Assembly: GCA_025617745.1 (NCBI GenBank)
Contig: CM046856.1
Span: forward strand, 38,450,092 to 38,514,091
Reading direction: 5' to 3'
Source of the DNA: Heliocidaris erythrogramma
Taxonomy: Eukaryota > Echinodermata > Echinoidea > Camarodonta > Echinometridae
Length of the DNA stretch: 64,000 bases
A model generated the notes under the pieces. The model saw only the letters and a list, made by a program, of their open reading frames with translations. It did not search any database and was not told the DNA's origin. The translations under genes and the position numbers were made by a program. Positions 1 to 8,378 of the stretch are shown here, piece after piece. The first letter of the stretch is position 1. Each line of letters opens with the position of its first letter.

Positions 1-224
1 TATACTACTACTTCTATTACTACTACTAGCCTACTACTACAACTACTACAACTACTATACATGTATTACTACTACTTCTTTACAATGCTTGTTCAGTATA
101 CTATTACTAAGACAGTACTGCAATACTCCATGCTGATAGTATTTGTCATTATGTTCTCTTGTTTCCTCGTTTTATCTCCCATACAGAGCTGGCCAGACAA
201 GGTAATTTGAGGGAACTTGTGCTG
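1..224. repeat. TAC-rich microsatellite and unique DNA
   Basis: The first 80 bases are a decayed (TAC)n/(TAT)n trinucleotide tract. The rest is AT-rich DNA with no convincing gene. It ends where the tandemly repeated 2.1-kb unit starts. A possible 15-nt exon near 187 is listed separately. Confidence 0.7.
187..201 (+). CDS. Candidate 15-nt phase-1 micro-exon
   Basis: A pyrimidine-rich stretch ending in cccatacag precedes 15 nt (AGCTGGCCAGACAAG), which are followed by gtaatt. Read in phase 1, the only phase used by the downstream protease exons before the catalytic domain, it adds five residues (x-L-A-R-Q). The call rests only on splice-site pattern and phase. Chance occurrence is quite possible. 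Confidence 0.15.
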
Positions 225-486
225 GTACGATTGGAAAGATTGCATCAAGAAGTGCTATAACCTTACTTTTCTCCCCTATTGATAGGTCTGTTGTGTCAGG
301 GCACATCAGGCATACATAATTCATAATCCTTATCCCTTATAGCTGTTCACAACGGCATACTTAATAAGTACATTTATACACAATTGAAGGCTTTCGGTAA
401 CACCATGTGGGAGCCTCTGTGAAAAGGATGTTGATACATTCTTTCGTGAAAATAACCCATTTATGGAGCTCTTATATTGTACGATG

Positions 487-817
487 CAGGGGCGGATCCA
501 GGATTGAGTAAAAGAGGGGGCACACAAATGAAGGTTTGTCAACTTTTGGAAATGGTAGACCCGTATTTTTTTTGTCTCGCGCCAGCTTCTCGAAAAGTCG
601 CTCGGGGGGGGGGGGGGGGGGGGGGGGGTTATGGGGTCCATTTTCCCTCCATAATTCCCTGACAAGCAAAAATAAAAAATAAAAAAAAAGTCTAAAAGGG
701 GGGCACAATCGAGAAAATGGCGGATCGTCTATGGTCAAAACGCATACTTTTCTTCCAAAGGGGGGGGGGGGGAGGGGCACGGGCCGGAAGTGCCCCCCCC
801 CCCTGGATCCGCCAATG
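487..817. mobile_element. hAT-type MITE with 8-bp target duplication
   Basis: Terminal inverted repeats are CAGGGGCGGATCCAGG on the left and, reverse-complemented, CATTGGCGGATCCAGG on the right. They flank 331 bp containing long G and C runs. The flanks are GTACGATG (479-486) and GTACGAGG (818-825), an 8-bp target-site duplication with one mismatch. Copies B and C of the surrounding unit hold the unoccupied site near 3199 and 5318. Eight-base duplications and CA-GGCGGATC termini are typical of hAT elements. No transposase is encoded. Confidence 0.85.
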
Positions 818-881
818 GTACGAGGCATAGCCGAGTGGAATAGAACATCGGTTCTTTCAAGAAATTGAATAGTTTCACCAT

Positions 882-1217
882 CATCATCATGGTTCTGCCA
901 ATACAGCACCTCTTTAATTCATAATTACACCCCCGCGAGATCTTTGCGCTCATCCACTTCCAGTTCTCTTGTGATCCCTAAAGTCGCGAAATCTTTGGGG
1001 AAAGATCATTTGCCCATGCGTGTCCTAAATTATGGAATAGCCTTCCTGAAGACATAAAAAAGTACATAACATCTAATTCTTTTAAAAATCATGTAAAAAC
1101 ATTTCTGTTCAATTCTTAACTAATTTCTACATGCGCCCTGAGCACTCCACAGAGTGGATTTGGCGCTATATAAGTTACATTTATTATTATTATTATTATT
1201 ATAATTATTATTATTAT
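882..1217 (+). mobile_element. LINE 3' end (CR1/L2-like RT C-terminus)
   Basis: Bases 997-1119 translate to the classic C-terminal block of CR1/L2-type ORF2 proteins (SFAHACPKLWNSLPEDIKKY, then NSFKNHVKTFLFNS and a stop). A GC-rich tail (cactccacagagtggatttggcgctatataa) and a (TTA)n terminus follow. Upstream coding is interrupted by an in-frame stop near 976. The insertion is missing from copies B and C, where accat joins directly to ttcacgaac. It is a 5'-truncated dead copy. Confidence 0.85.
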
Positions 1218-1638
1218 TTCACGAACAACTATAAATGTTTTGTATGCTTAATATGCATTATCAAGTAGGTGTTAATTGTGATCATAAGTATATATATTCC
1301 GGGTAAATACAGTGTTTGATTTAAAGGGCGGTTTGAAAGAAGTTCTCTACTATTGCAGTTTGCTGAAAGGTTATGAAATAAAAGAAAATCACATTACGAG
1401 TTGAAATAATAACAGATTGATATGGATGAATAGATGGATTGATGGATGTATAGACAAATATTATAGATAGGTAGGTGGATATATATTGATAATTAAGATT
1501 TATTATTTTTATATTTTTTTCACTATATTCACACGACAGGCCGTAAACTTAAAGTTTAAAACTTCGAAGTTATCTGAATATATAAATTTGTTTCTCTTAT
1601 ACTCTAAGCTGTTACCGAAACTGTAACCATGGTTACAG

Positions 1639-1668
1639 AAGTTACAGACGACATGACCACTCCTGAAG
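1639..1668 (+). CDS. Candidate 30-nt micro-exon, copy A
   Basis: Sequence after ggttacag reads in phase 1 as E-V-T-D-D-M-T-T-P-E and is followed by GCAAGT. AAG|GCAAGT is a strong match to the rare GC-AG donor class. The length (30 nt) and phase 1-1 fit the downstream exons. The pyrimidine tract lies about 40 nt upstream, so the acceptor is mediocre. An alternative 60-nt exon starting after ctctaag (1608) is possible in this copy only. Confidence 0.3.
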
Positions 1669-1780
1669 GCAAGTATTATACTCATTGTTAATTTGGAATT
1701 CTACTATAACCATCAACGTACGGTATGTACGATTTTAGTTCAGTTTATAATACAGACATGGCTCATTGAAAATATTAAAT

Positions 1781-2310
1781 GAGAAAACATCAGGAGACGT
1801 CGACTGCTCAAGAGAAAAGGAGGAGGGGTGATGAGCTCGATGCTTCTTCTTCTTCTTTTTCCAGTTGAGTACGTTGGCGTATTATCGTACTTGTGCTTGT
1901 CAAGTGCCCAGATATATAGTGCAAGTAAAATCCTCACTACAAATATTACAATACTATGTGCGGTAAAAAAAAACCCCGCAAAAACTGAAGAGGCTTAATG
2001 AACCCTCACTTGTTGCACCCCCTGCTTGAAGATCTCTTAGGAGGTGCTATAAACTATACTTGGTGGCAGAGAGTTCCATATTTTGATTGCGTCAGGAAAG
2101 AATGTCTTTTGATATGTTTGGGTTATATATGTATACGTATGTATATACAAGACAAAATATGCCGGATCTAATGGAACCATCGGTTTCGTGGGCTGCCTGT
2201 ATGCTAGGATATACCAGGTCACAAAAACCATCAACTGATACAGCGTCTCTCTCTCTCTCTCTTTTCTCCATCTTCGATTACAAAACCCTAACCCTAACCC
2301 TATCATAGCA
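1781..2310 (-). mobile_element. LINE 3' fragment on minus strand, copy A
   Basis: The minus-strand frame from 2306 downward ends with the block FFPDAIKIWNSLPPSIV. This is the Trp-Asn-Ser-Leu-Pro motif found at the C-terminus of many non-LTR ORF2 proteins. A tail with CT-rich and GAAGAA stretches follows. The same module recurs at 3896-4428 and, diverged, at 7211-7980, so it is a dispersed element that the tandem duplication has copied. The edge near 2290 carries three CCCTAA units. Confidence 0.55.
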
Positions 2311-2429
2311 TGCCATGCCTATCCTAAATATCATCCGAGGCTTAATGCCATCATGCCCTTATCATAATGTTGAATATCGTGCGTCTTGGGGAAAGTTGTT
2401 CGAGTATAATTTAAGGATGGGGCAATTTT

Positions 2430-2925
2430 CCCCACCACCCGAGTGGTTGTCCGGGTGTAATTAGGGAGTTTTCGAATGTGTCAAAGTGAACGCCGTCCTA
2501 GCTCCTCCCAGCTACAATGGACTGCTTTGTGTTAACTGCATACAAAGTAGGTGAAGGGAGGTTCACGTTTTAGAGAAGGCGGCAATTAAGGAGTTTTCGG
2601 ATATGTTAACTAGAACGCCGTCTTAGATCGTCCCAGCGATAATAGACTGCTTTGTGTTGACTGCATACAAAGTAGGGAAGCATGAAGCTAACAATGGGTG
2701 AAGGGAGGTTCACGTTTCAGAGAAGACGGCAAAACTATGTTTGACGCGTTCTCGATCTGACTACTGGACGAGGGAGAATCCAGTAGACGGGTGAGCCGTT
2801 CTTGCACAAAGCGCGTTGTAACTGGGAGGATCTAGGACGGCGTTCACACTGACTCATTCGAAAAACCCCTATTGTCCTGAGGAGCAGTCCGGGGTGAGGG
2901 AACTAATTGTCCTGGTACGATCTGG
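2430..2925. mobile_element. Foldback element in copy A
   Basis: The left part (gagttttcgaatgtgtcaaa, then gtgaacgccgtcctag) reappears inverted at 2835-2880 (ctaggacggcgttcac, then tgactcattcgaaaaa). Inside is a direct duplication of about 130 bp (gtgaagggaggttcacgttt twice). The ends contain ggttgtccgggtgtaatt and taattgtcctgg. These resemble the GGACAACTACCCC motif of the 20.6-kb inverted array, so the two may be related. No coding sequence. Confidence 0.6.
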
Positions 2926-3750
2926 AATGTAATCATCCCAATAGCCGTACGATTGGAAAGATTGAATCAAGAAGTGCTATAACCTTACTTTTCTCCCCTA
3001 TTGATAGGTCTGTTGTGTCAGGGCACATCAGGCATACATAATTCATAATCCTTATCTCTTATAGCTGTTCACATCGGCATACTTACTAAGTACATTTATA
3101 CACAATTGAAGGCTTTCGGTAACACCATGTGGGAGCCTCTGTGAAAAGGCTGTTGACACATTCTATCGTGAAAATAACCCATTTATGGAGCTGTTCTATT
3201 GTACGAGGCACAGCCGAGTGGAATAGAACATCGGTTCTTTCAAGGAACTGAATAGTTTTACCATTTCACGAACAACTAAATGTTAATTTTGTCCACTATA
3301 ATTCTTTTGTATGCTTAATATGCATTATCAAGTAGGTGTTAATTGTGATCATAAGTATGTATATTACACGTCTGATTCCAATTTTTTGTTGTATACAGAG
3401 GTAAAACTAGGTTTCAGGTAAATACAATGTTTGATTTCAAGGGCGGGTTGAAAGAAGTTCCCTTATTGCAATTTGCTGACAGGTTATGAAATAAAAGAAA
3501 ATCAAACTACGAGTTGAAATAATAACAGATTGATATGGATGAATAGATGGATTGATGGATGTATAGACAAATATTATAGATAGGTAGGTGGATATATATT
3601 GATAAATAAGATTTATTATTATTATATTTATTCACTATATTCACACGACAGGCCGAAAACTTAAAGTTTAAACTTCGAAGTTATCTGAAGATATAAATTT
3701 GTTTCTCTTTATACTCTACGCTGTTACCGAAACTGTAACCATGGTTACAG

Positions 3751-3780
3751 AAGTCACAGACGACATGACCACTCCTGAAG
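3751..3780 (+). CDS. Candidate 30-nt micro-exon, copy B
   Basis: It encodes the same decapeptide (EVTDDMTTPE) as copy A, with one synonymous change (GTT to GTC), and is followed by the same GCAAGT donor. The alternative upstream acceptor seen in copy A has mutated to acg here. That favours the short 30-nt exon if the exon is real. Confidence 0.3.
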
Positions 3781-3895
3781 GCAAGTATAATTATACTCAT
3801 TGTTAATTTGGAATTCTACTATAACCATCAACGTACGGTATGTACGATTTTAGTTCAGTTTATAATACAGACATGGCTCATTGAAAATATTAAAT

Positions 3896-4428
3896 GAGAA
3901 AACATCAGGAGACGTCGACTGCTCAAGAGAAAAGGAGGAGGGGTGATGAGCTCGATGCTTCTTCTTCTTCTTTTTCCAGTTGAGTACGTTGGCGTATTAT
4001 CGTACTTGTGCTTGTCAAGTGCCCAGATATATAGTGCAAGTAAAATCCTCACTACAAATACTACAATACTATGTGCGGTAAAAAAAAAAAAACCCGCAAA
4101 AACTGAAGAGGCTTAATGAACCCTTACTTGTTGCACCCCCTGCTTGAAGATCTCTTAGGAGGTGCTATAAACTATACTTGGTGGCAGAGAGTTCCATATT
4201 TTGATTGCGTCAGGAAAGAATGTCTTTTGATATGTTTGGGTTATATATGTATACGTATGTATATACAAGACAAAATATGCCGGATCTAATGGAACCATCG
4301 GTTTCGTGGGCTGCCTGTATGCTAGGATATACCAGGTCACAAAAACCATAAACTGATACAACGTCTCTCTCTCTCTCTCTTTTCTCCATCTTCGATTACA
4401 AAACCCTAACCCTAACCCTATCATAGCA
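3896..4428 (-). mobile_element. LINE 3' fragment on minus strand, copy B
   Basis: This is nearly identical to 1781-2310 because it lies in the duplicated unit. The RT C-terminal residues (FFPDAIKIWNSLPP) are preserved, with one amino-acid change in the whole 89-residue frame (Leu to Phe). It is degenerate and not functional alone. Confidence 0.55.
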
Positions 4429-4545
4429 TGCCATGCCTATCCTAAATATCATCCGAGGCTTAATGCCATCATGCCCTTATCATAATGTTGAATATCGTGC
4501 GTCTTGGGGAAAGTTGTTCGAGTATAATTTAAGGATGGGGCAATT

Positions 4546-5041
4546 TTCCCCACCACCCGAGTGGTTGTCCGGGTGTAATTAGGGAGTTTTCGAATGTGTC
4601 AAAGTGAACGCCGTCCTAGCTCCTCCCAGCTACAATGGACTGCTTTGTGTTAACTGCATACAAAGTAGGTGAAGGGAGGTTCACGTTTTAGAGAAGGCGG
4701 CAATTAAGGAGTTTTCGGATATGTTAACTAGAACGCCGTCTTAGATCGTCCCAGCGATAATAGACTGCTTTGTGTTGACTGCATACAAAGTAGGGAAGCA
4801 TGAAGCTAACAATGGGTGAAGGGAGGTTCACGTTTTAGAGAAGACGGCAAAACTATGTTTGACGCGTTCTCGATCTGACTACTGGACGAGGGAGAATCCA
4901 GTAGACGGGTGAGCCGTTCTTGCACAAAGCGCGTTGTAACTGGGAGGATCTAGGACGGCGTTCACACTGACTCATTCGAAAAACCCCTATTGTCCTGAGG
5001 AGCAGTCCGGGGTGAGGGAACTAATTGTCCTGGTACGATCT
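4546..5041. mobile_element. Foldback element in copy B
   Basis: This is the copy-B counterpart of 2430-2925, with the same inverted ends and internal direct duplication and only scattered point differences. Confidence 0.6.
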
Positions 5042-5064
5042 GGAATGTAATCATCCCAATAGCC

Positions 5065-6004
5065 GTACGATTGGAAAGATTGAATCAAGAAGTGATATAA
5101 CCTTAATTTTCTCCCCTATTGATAGGTCTGTTGTGTCAGGGCACATCAGGCATACATAATTCATAATCCTTATCTCTTATAGCTGTTCACATCGGCATAC
5201 TTACTAAGTACATTTATACACAATTGAAGGCTTTCGGTAACACTATGTGGGAGCCTCTGTGAAAAGGCTGTTGATACATTCTTACGTGAAAATAACCCAT
5301 TTATGGAGGTGTTCTATTGTACGGGGCATATAAGCGGAGTGGAATAGAACATCGGTTCTTTCAAGGAATTGAATAGTTTTACCATTTCACGAACAACTAA
5401 ATGTTAATTTTGTGCACTATAATTCTTTTGTATGCTTAATATGCATTATTAAGTAGGTGTTAATTGTTATCATAAGTATGTATATTACACGTCTGATTCC
5501 AATGTTTTGTTGTATACAGAGGTAAAACTAGGTTTCAGGTAAATGCAATGTTTGATTTCAAGGGCGGGTTGAAAGAAGTTCTCTTATTGCAGTTTGCTGA
5601 CAGGTTATGAAATAAAAGAAAATCAAATTACGAGTTGAAATAATAACAGATTGATATGGATGAATAGATGGATTGATGGATGTATAGACAAGTATTATAG
5701 ATCGGTAGGTGGATAAATATTGATAAATAAGATTTATTATTATTATATTAATTCACTATATTCACACGACAGGCCGAAAACTTAAAGTTTGAACTTCGAA
5801 GTTATCTGAAGATATAAATTTGTTTCTCTTATACTCTACGCTGTTACCGAAACTGTAACCATGGTCACAGAAGTTACAGACGACATGACCACCCCTGAAG
5901 GCAAGTATATACTAATTGTTAATTTGTAATTCTACTATAAGCATCAACGTACGGTATGTACGATTTTAGTTCAGTTTCTAATACAGACATGGCTCATTGA
6001 AAAT
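5065..6004 (+). repeat. Tandem 2.1-kb unit, partial copy C
   Basis: Homology to copies A and B runs from gtacgattgg to ggctcattgaaaat and stops there. The LINE tail and foldback are missing. The breakpoint is exactly where the LINE tail begins in A and B. Copy C is slightly more diverged than A is from B. Confidence 0.9.
5871..5900 (+). CDS. Candidate 30-nt micro-exon, copy C
   Basis: It encodes the same decapeptide as copies A and B, with one synonymous change (ACT to ACC), and has the GCAAGT donor. If all three copies are spliced in, the protein would carry three identical Thr/Asp-rich decapeptides. Confidence 0.3.
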
Positions 6005-6098
6005 CATTTGAAGAGCAACAATTCTTGTTGAAAGAGTAACCCTGCATGTAGAAAGAAGGCTGTTCAGGGATGAACAAGGATGTTTTGATATCCAACAC

Positions 6099-6418
6099 TT
6101 ACACTCTAAAAATAATTTTGTCAAATATGACTAGAATCTAGTGAGATTTTACTAGAATAACTATTCCCTAGGCACCTGCACTATTCTGGTCAAAACTACC
6201 AGCCTCTGCTTTATAAAGAGAAGAGAATCGTAGTCAAAATGAAGAGAATCCTATTCAAAATGAAGAGAATCCTATTCAAAATGAAGAGAATCTTATTCAA
6301 AATGAAGAGAATCCTATTCAAAATGAGCAAAATTCTGCTCAGAATGACTAGAATCTGATGAATAAAATGTAACCAGGTGACCTGGTCAAAAAGTACCTAG
6401 AAGTTTTTAAAGTGTAAG
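6099..6418. mobile_element. MITE with 20-bp internal tandem repeat
   Basis: The ends are TTACACTCTAAAAA on the left and TTTTTAAAGTGTAA on the right. The interior holds about five copies of a 20-bp unit (AATGAAGAGAATCCTATTCA). The termini resemble those of the larger element at 34093-35323 (TACACTCTTAAAAATGC). No coding sequence. Confidence 0.65.
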
Positions 6419-6505
6419 AGAAGATATTAGTTCTTAAAAAGTTAGCATGATGTGAATAACGCAAAGACTCATATTTATGTCAAATGTTTACTTTTTTCAA
6501 TCTAG

Positions 6506-6535
6506 TATGCATGATGCCTGAGGAGGCTAGCATTG
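6506..6535 (+). CDS. Candidate 30-nt micro-exon (unique)
   Basis: A good acceptor (cttttttcaatctag) and a near-consensus donor (ATTG|gtaaga) bound exactly 30 nt. In phase 1 these read x-C-M-M-P-E-E-A-S-I. Length and phase equal those of the triplicated micro-exons and fit the phase-1 CUB exon downstream. Its splice sites are better than those of the repeated micro-exons. Confidence 0.35.
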
Positions 6536-7062
6536 GTAAGAGAATGTATTTATTCATGTTATGATGTACAATTTTGAAGGACGATATGGATAGACAGGAA
6601 ATATATTAATTAATGGTTATCCCATGAGCAGATGAAAGTAATAATATAAAATGTCGGAATAACTTTGATTGATACAATAGCGTACTGCAAAATGAAGGAC
6701 ACGCGTTACCTAGGCAACAACGGTAAATTATCTTGTAGACTTGGAATGGTAATTAGGAAGTATTCTTTTTTAAATCTGTACATGGGCAAGTCCAAATAAT
6801 TTGTCTCCTGCGTTACCGACATTATCAAAGTTTTGTTTAGTATGCCTGATGTTTCCTATCATATTGACAGCCCCTATAGCTAAGAGCAGATAGAATATCA
6901 AGGAAAATATTGCTGGCAATGTCCAGTTTAAAACATGTTGTTTTGCTTGTGCATGTACTTTGGCCTTGTCCACTTATTCCAAAGGAGAGATACCATACAT
7001 GGGATGATGAAGAAAGGAAATAATAATAATAATGTTCAAGGCGCCTAACAGACATACATAAT

Positions 7063-7143
7063 ATCGTCAGCCTTATGCCAAAAGGGCCTTAAGGCCATAG
7101 ACTTTATACAGTGGTAAGGCCCTTTTGGCTTAAGGCCGACGAT
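7063..7143. repeat. 81-bp palindrome
   Basis: ATCGTCAGCCTTATGCCAAA and the following agggcctta on the left pair with taaggcccttttggcttaag and gccgacgat on the right. The arms are about 29 bp with two mismatches, around a short spacer. It lies next to the diverged LINE tail starting near 7211. Confidence 0.8.
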
Positions 7144-7210
7144 ATACGAAGAAAGCGATGGATTGAAAAGGAAGGGGTGGCTGCAGCGAATAATGCAAAT
7201 AAATACAAAT

Positions 7211-7980
7211 GGGAAAACATCAGGAGACGTCGGCTGCTCAAGAGAAAGGGAGGAAGGGTGATGAGCTTGATGCAAGTTCTTCTTCTTCTTCCAGTTGAGT
7301 ACAGACCGCCGTTGGCGTATTATCGTACTTGTGCTTGTCAAGTGCCCAGATGAATAGTGCAAGTACAAATTTTACAATACTATGTGGGGGTAAAAACCCC
7401 AGAAGAGGCTTAATGAAGCCTCACTTGTTGCACCACTGCTTAAAGATCTCTCAGGAGGTGCTATAAACGGTACTTGGTGGCAGGGAGTTATATATTTTGA
7501 TTGCGTCAGGAAAGAATGTCTTTTGATATGTTTGGGTTATATATGCATACGTATATATACAAATGTGAAAGAAATTGCGAGAATAACGTTGCGTAGCTCA
7601 ATCAAAGTTCCCCAGAGCTGTCCTCCCTTTTTGACATTTTTGCAAAGGCTGAAAAAATGTCTCCGCCGGGAGGAAATAACATATACAACAGCTTTGGCAA
7701 CTCTCGTGGAAATATATATACAATGCAAAAGGAAATGAGAGAATAATGGTTGCGGAGACATTTTTTCAGCCTTTGCAAAAAATGTCAAAAAGGGAGGACA
7801 GCTCTGGGGAACTTTGATTTAAGTTACGCAACCATTATTCTCTCATTTCCTTTCGCATTATATATATATATAAGACCAAATATGCCGGATCTAATGGAAC
7901 TTTCGTTCTGGTGGGCTGCCTGTATGCTAAGATATCCCAGGTCACAAAACCCTCAAATGAAACAATGTTTCTCTCTCTCT
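7211..7980 (-). mobile_element. Third, diverged LINE tail interrupted by a MITE
   Basis: It shares with 1781-2310 the blocks aaacatcaggagacgtcg, cttgtgcttgtcaagtgccc, ttgcgtcaggaaagaatgtc and atatgccggatctaatggaa, in the same order. It differs by many substitutions. A 296-bp inverted-repeat element splits it at 7563-7858. Independent of the tandem units. Confidence 0.6.
7563..7858. mobile_element. Inverted-repeat MITE inserted in LINE tail
   Basis: The left end (ATGTGAAAGAAATTGCGAGA) is inverted at the right end (tctctcatttcctttcgcat). The arms extend about 95 bp, including cagagctgtcctccctttttgacatttttgcaaaggctg-type sequence. The related tails at 2130-2160 and 4250-4280 lack the element, which shows the empty site in a TA-rich stretch. 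No coding sequence. Confidence 0.8.
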
Positions 7981-8027
7981 CTCTCTCTTCTCCATCTTCG
8001 ATTTGACCACCACCGAACGAATCGCAG

Positions 8028-8180
8028 AGGAAATCGATCTGGCGGTCGGTGAAGTCCGTGAGGTGACGTCACCGTGTTTCCCCTCCGAGGAGGAAGCCCC
8101 CTCCGGTATCATTGTGGTGATCAAGGCTCCTGAAGGATACAGAATCAAGATCAGCTTCAAAGAATTCAGATTCGACAGTT
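8028..8180 (+). CDS. Exon: CUB domain, N-terminal half
   Basis: After acceptor gaatcgcag the phase-1 frame gives [16 protein letters not shown], then [20 protein letters not shown]. This is the usual CUB start (SP-x-P, aromatic/hydrophobic strand, I-x-L-x-F-x-F). A donor at GTAATT (8181) keeps phase 1 and a length of 153 nt. It is weak, and the exact 3' end could differ by a few codons because a (GAT)n tract follows at once. Confidence 0.7.
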
Positions 8181-8214
8181 GTAATTATGATTATGATAAT
8201 AATGATGATCTGTT

Positions 8215-8246
<32 letters not shown>

Positions 8247-8341
8247 AATGTTGATGATGATGAAATACTGATAAAATTAATAGAAACATTAATAACAATA
8301 ATAGGCCTAGTAGTAGTAGTATTCGTAGTAGTAGTAGTAGC

Positions 8342-8378
<37 letters not shown>

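Larger units (their letters stand above)
225..2946 (+). repeat. Tandem 2.1-kb unit, copy A (with two insertions)
   Basis: This is the first of three head-to-tail copies of one segment, beginning at gtacgattggaaagattg. It aligns with copy B at very high identity from about 1320 to 2946. It is longer (2722 bp) because it carries a hAT-type MITE (487-817) and a LINE 3' end (882-1217) that are absent from the other copies. It also lacks about 70 bp present in copy B. The unit contains a candidate micro-exon, a LINE tail and a foldback element. Confidence 0.95.
2947..5064 (+). repeat. Tandem 2.1-kb unit, copy B
   Basis: This is the only complete, uninterrupted copy (2118 bp) and so the best reference for the ancestral unit. 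It holds the candidate micro-exon (3751-3780), a LINE 3' fragment (3896-4428) and the foldback (4546-5041). The sites used by the hAT and LINE insertions in copy A are empty here. Confidence 0.95.

Noticed and set aside
477-909. Proline- or glycine-rich open frames on both strands
   Set aside because: They are produced by G/C homopolymers within a hAT MITE and have no gene context.
1740-1937. 65-residue protein, identical in two copies (also 3855-4052)
   Set aside because: Identity reflects the recent tandem duplication. The frame lies in a LINE tail region and lacks other support.
2285-2302. Telomere sequence (CCCTAA)3, also near 4403, 23668 and 29307
   Set aside because: Only two or three units each, mostly inside or beside repeats; no sign of a chromosome end or fusion.
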